Positions 63,370-64,000 of a stretch of DNA of 64,000 bases are shown one piece after another (position 1 is the stretch's first letter; each line of letters begins with the position of its first letter). The stretch comes from Nymphaea colorata. Taxonomy: Eukaryota > Streptophyta > Magnoliopsida > Nymphaeales > Nymphaeaceae. A program made the translations under genes and the position numbers. The stretch spans positions 15,420,354-15,484,353 of the forward strand of contig NC_045139.1 in the NCBI RefSeq assembly GCF_008831285.2, in the 5' to 3' direction. Under the pieces are notes generated by a model, which was not told the DNA's origin, did no database searches, and saw nothing but the letters and a program-made list of their open reading frames with translations.

Positions 63370-64000
63370 AAGCGTAGAACTAGTGTTTAAGTGAAGTTCG
63401 CTTACCATGTGAGCCTTGGAGCTACATATGGATTCATGTAATTTCTCTACGTTTGATATTAGGTTTATATCTGGATCCAAGTAATTTCTTCACATTTGGT
63501 ATCAAAGGTGGTTTAGTCCAAGAGCCGATATCTAGATCTAGTTGTGAGATTATCTGGGTTAATATATTGCTGATTGTGATTATATCCTGAAATTATGGCA
63601 TTATTAGCTGTTACATTAAATAATATTGAGAAGTTGAACAATAGCAATTATGGATACTAGAAATTATAGAGAGAGTCATACTTTCGAGGGCAGGAGTTAT
63701 GAGATATTGTGTTTAGATCATACACTAATATTCCTACTGATAAGGCTAAGAAGAGATGAATGATTTAAGCTGGAAAATCTTTACTTGTGATTAAAGCATC
63801 AATTGAAAAAGACATACTAGAGTATAATCATGATGCCAAGGCCCCTACGGAAGCGTCAGATGCTTTTGCAATATTATTTTTTTGAGCTAATGATGCTCGC
63901 TTACAACGGTTGAAAAATGAATTATGCAATGTAAACTTAGGGAAATATGTCAATGACACAGTTTTTATGAAAGTTAAAATAACTGTAGTAAGATTTCTCA
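63370..64000 (+). mobile_element. Decayed Ty1-copia retrotransposon, left part
   Basis: TTGGTATCAAAGG at 63496-63508 matches the tRNA-Met primer binding site. The sequence upstream is presumably the end of the left LTR and contains a near-duplicate of about 35 bases (GGATTCATGTAATTTCT to TTTGATATTAGG against GGATCCAAGTAATTTCT to TTTGGTATCAAAGG). The gag reading frame follows, and the element runs off the window. Confidence 0.7.
63595..64000 (+). pseudogene. Copia gag, interrupted by stop codons
   Basis: One frame from the ATG keeps copia gag landmarks: NNIEKLNNSNYGY, SYFRGQEL, a KSLLVIKASIEKDIL block and DARLQRLKNEL. It contains stops at codons 22, 25, 36, 55 and 58 and one more further on. 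Codons 22 and 36 fall where intact relatives have Trp (NY..WK and GQ(E/D)LW), so TGG has become TAG or TGA. There is no frameshift over the visible part. It is non-functional and partial at the window edge. Confidence 0.75.

Overview
This is nuclear DNA of a flowering plant. It is AT-rich and intron-dense, with GT-AG introns, many (CT)n and (AT)n microsatellites and much transposon debris. All five complete protein-coding genes belong to conserved plant families. The exact lineage cannot be read from the sequence alone; the GC-rich coding exons of the dioxygenase gene against AT-rich introns would fit an early-diverging angiosperm or a monocot-like lineage, but that is only a guess.

Layout. 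(1) 242-3907, plus strand: an 8-exon fold-type IV (class IV aminotransferase-like) PLP protein, 348 aa. (2) 5745-9308, minus: a 6-exon group A MAP kinase of the MPK3 type, 376 aa, TEY activation loop, with a TATA box at 9420-9426. (3) 11686-14255, minus: a 9-coding-exon cytosolic ascorbate peroxidase, 252 aa, with a 2.05-kb intron in its 5' UTR and a TATA box plus a perfect three-unit heat-shock element at 16436-16475. (4) 19185-42836, minus: a 27-exon, 23.7-kb symplekin/PTA1 gene of the ESP4 type, 1311 aa, whose exons all join in frame and whose introns hold a TRIM-like LTR element, a second LTR/PBS relic, a hAT transposase fossil and tandem duplications. (5) 54856-56900, plus: a 3-exon 2-oxoglutarate/Fe(II) dioxygenase of the jasmonate-induced oxygenase (JOX) type, 363 aa.

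Between and after the genes lie small inverted-repeat elements (MITEs, one with a perfect 8-bp target duplication), a 0.5-kb GAGTCGAGCT-rich element with inverted ends, a ~1.56-kb inverted-end element carrying a piece that looks like a captured F-box/LRR exon, and, running off the right edge, a decayed Ty1-copia retrotransposon with its primer binding site and a stop-ridden gag.

The genes do not form an operon-like unit. Three of them (MPK3-like kinase, ascorbate peroxidase, JOX) act in stress, redox or jasmonate responses, but their proximity is probably chance. I found no CRISPR array, rRNA or convincing tRNA gene, and no multi-gene system that looks undescribed. The most unusual material is the transposon structure and a 12-bp exon/intron duplication in the dioxygenase gene.
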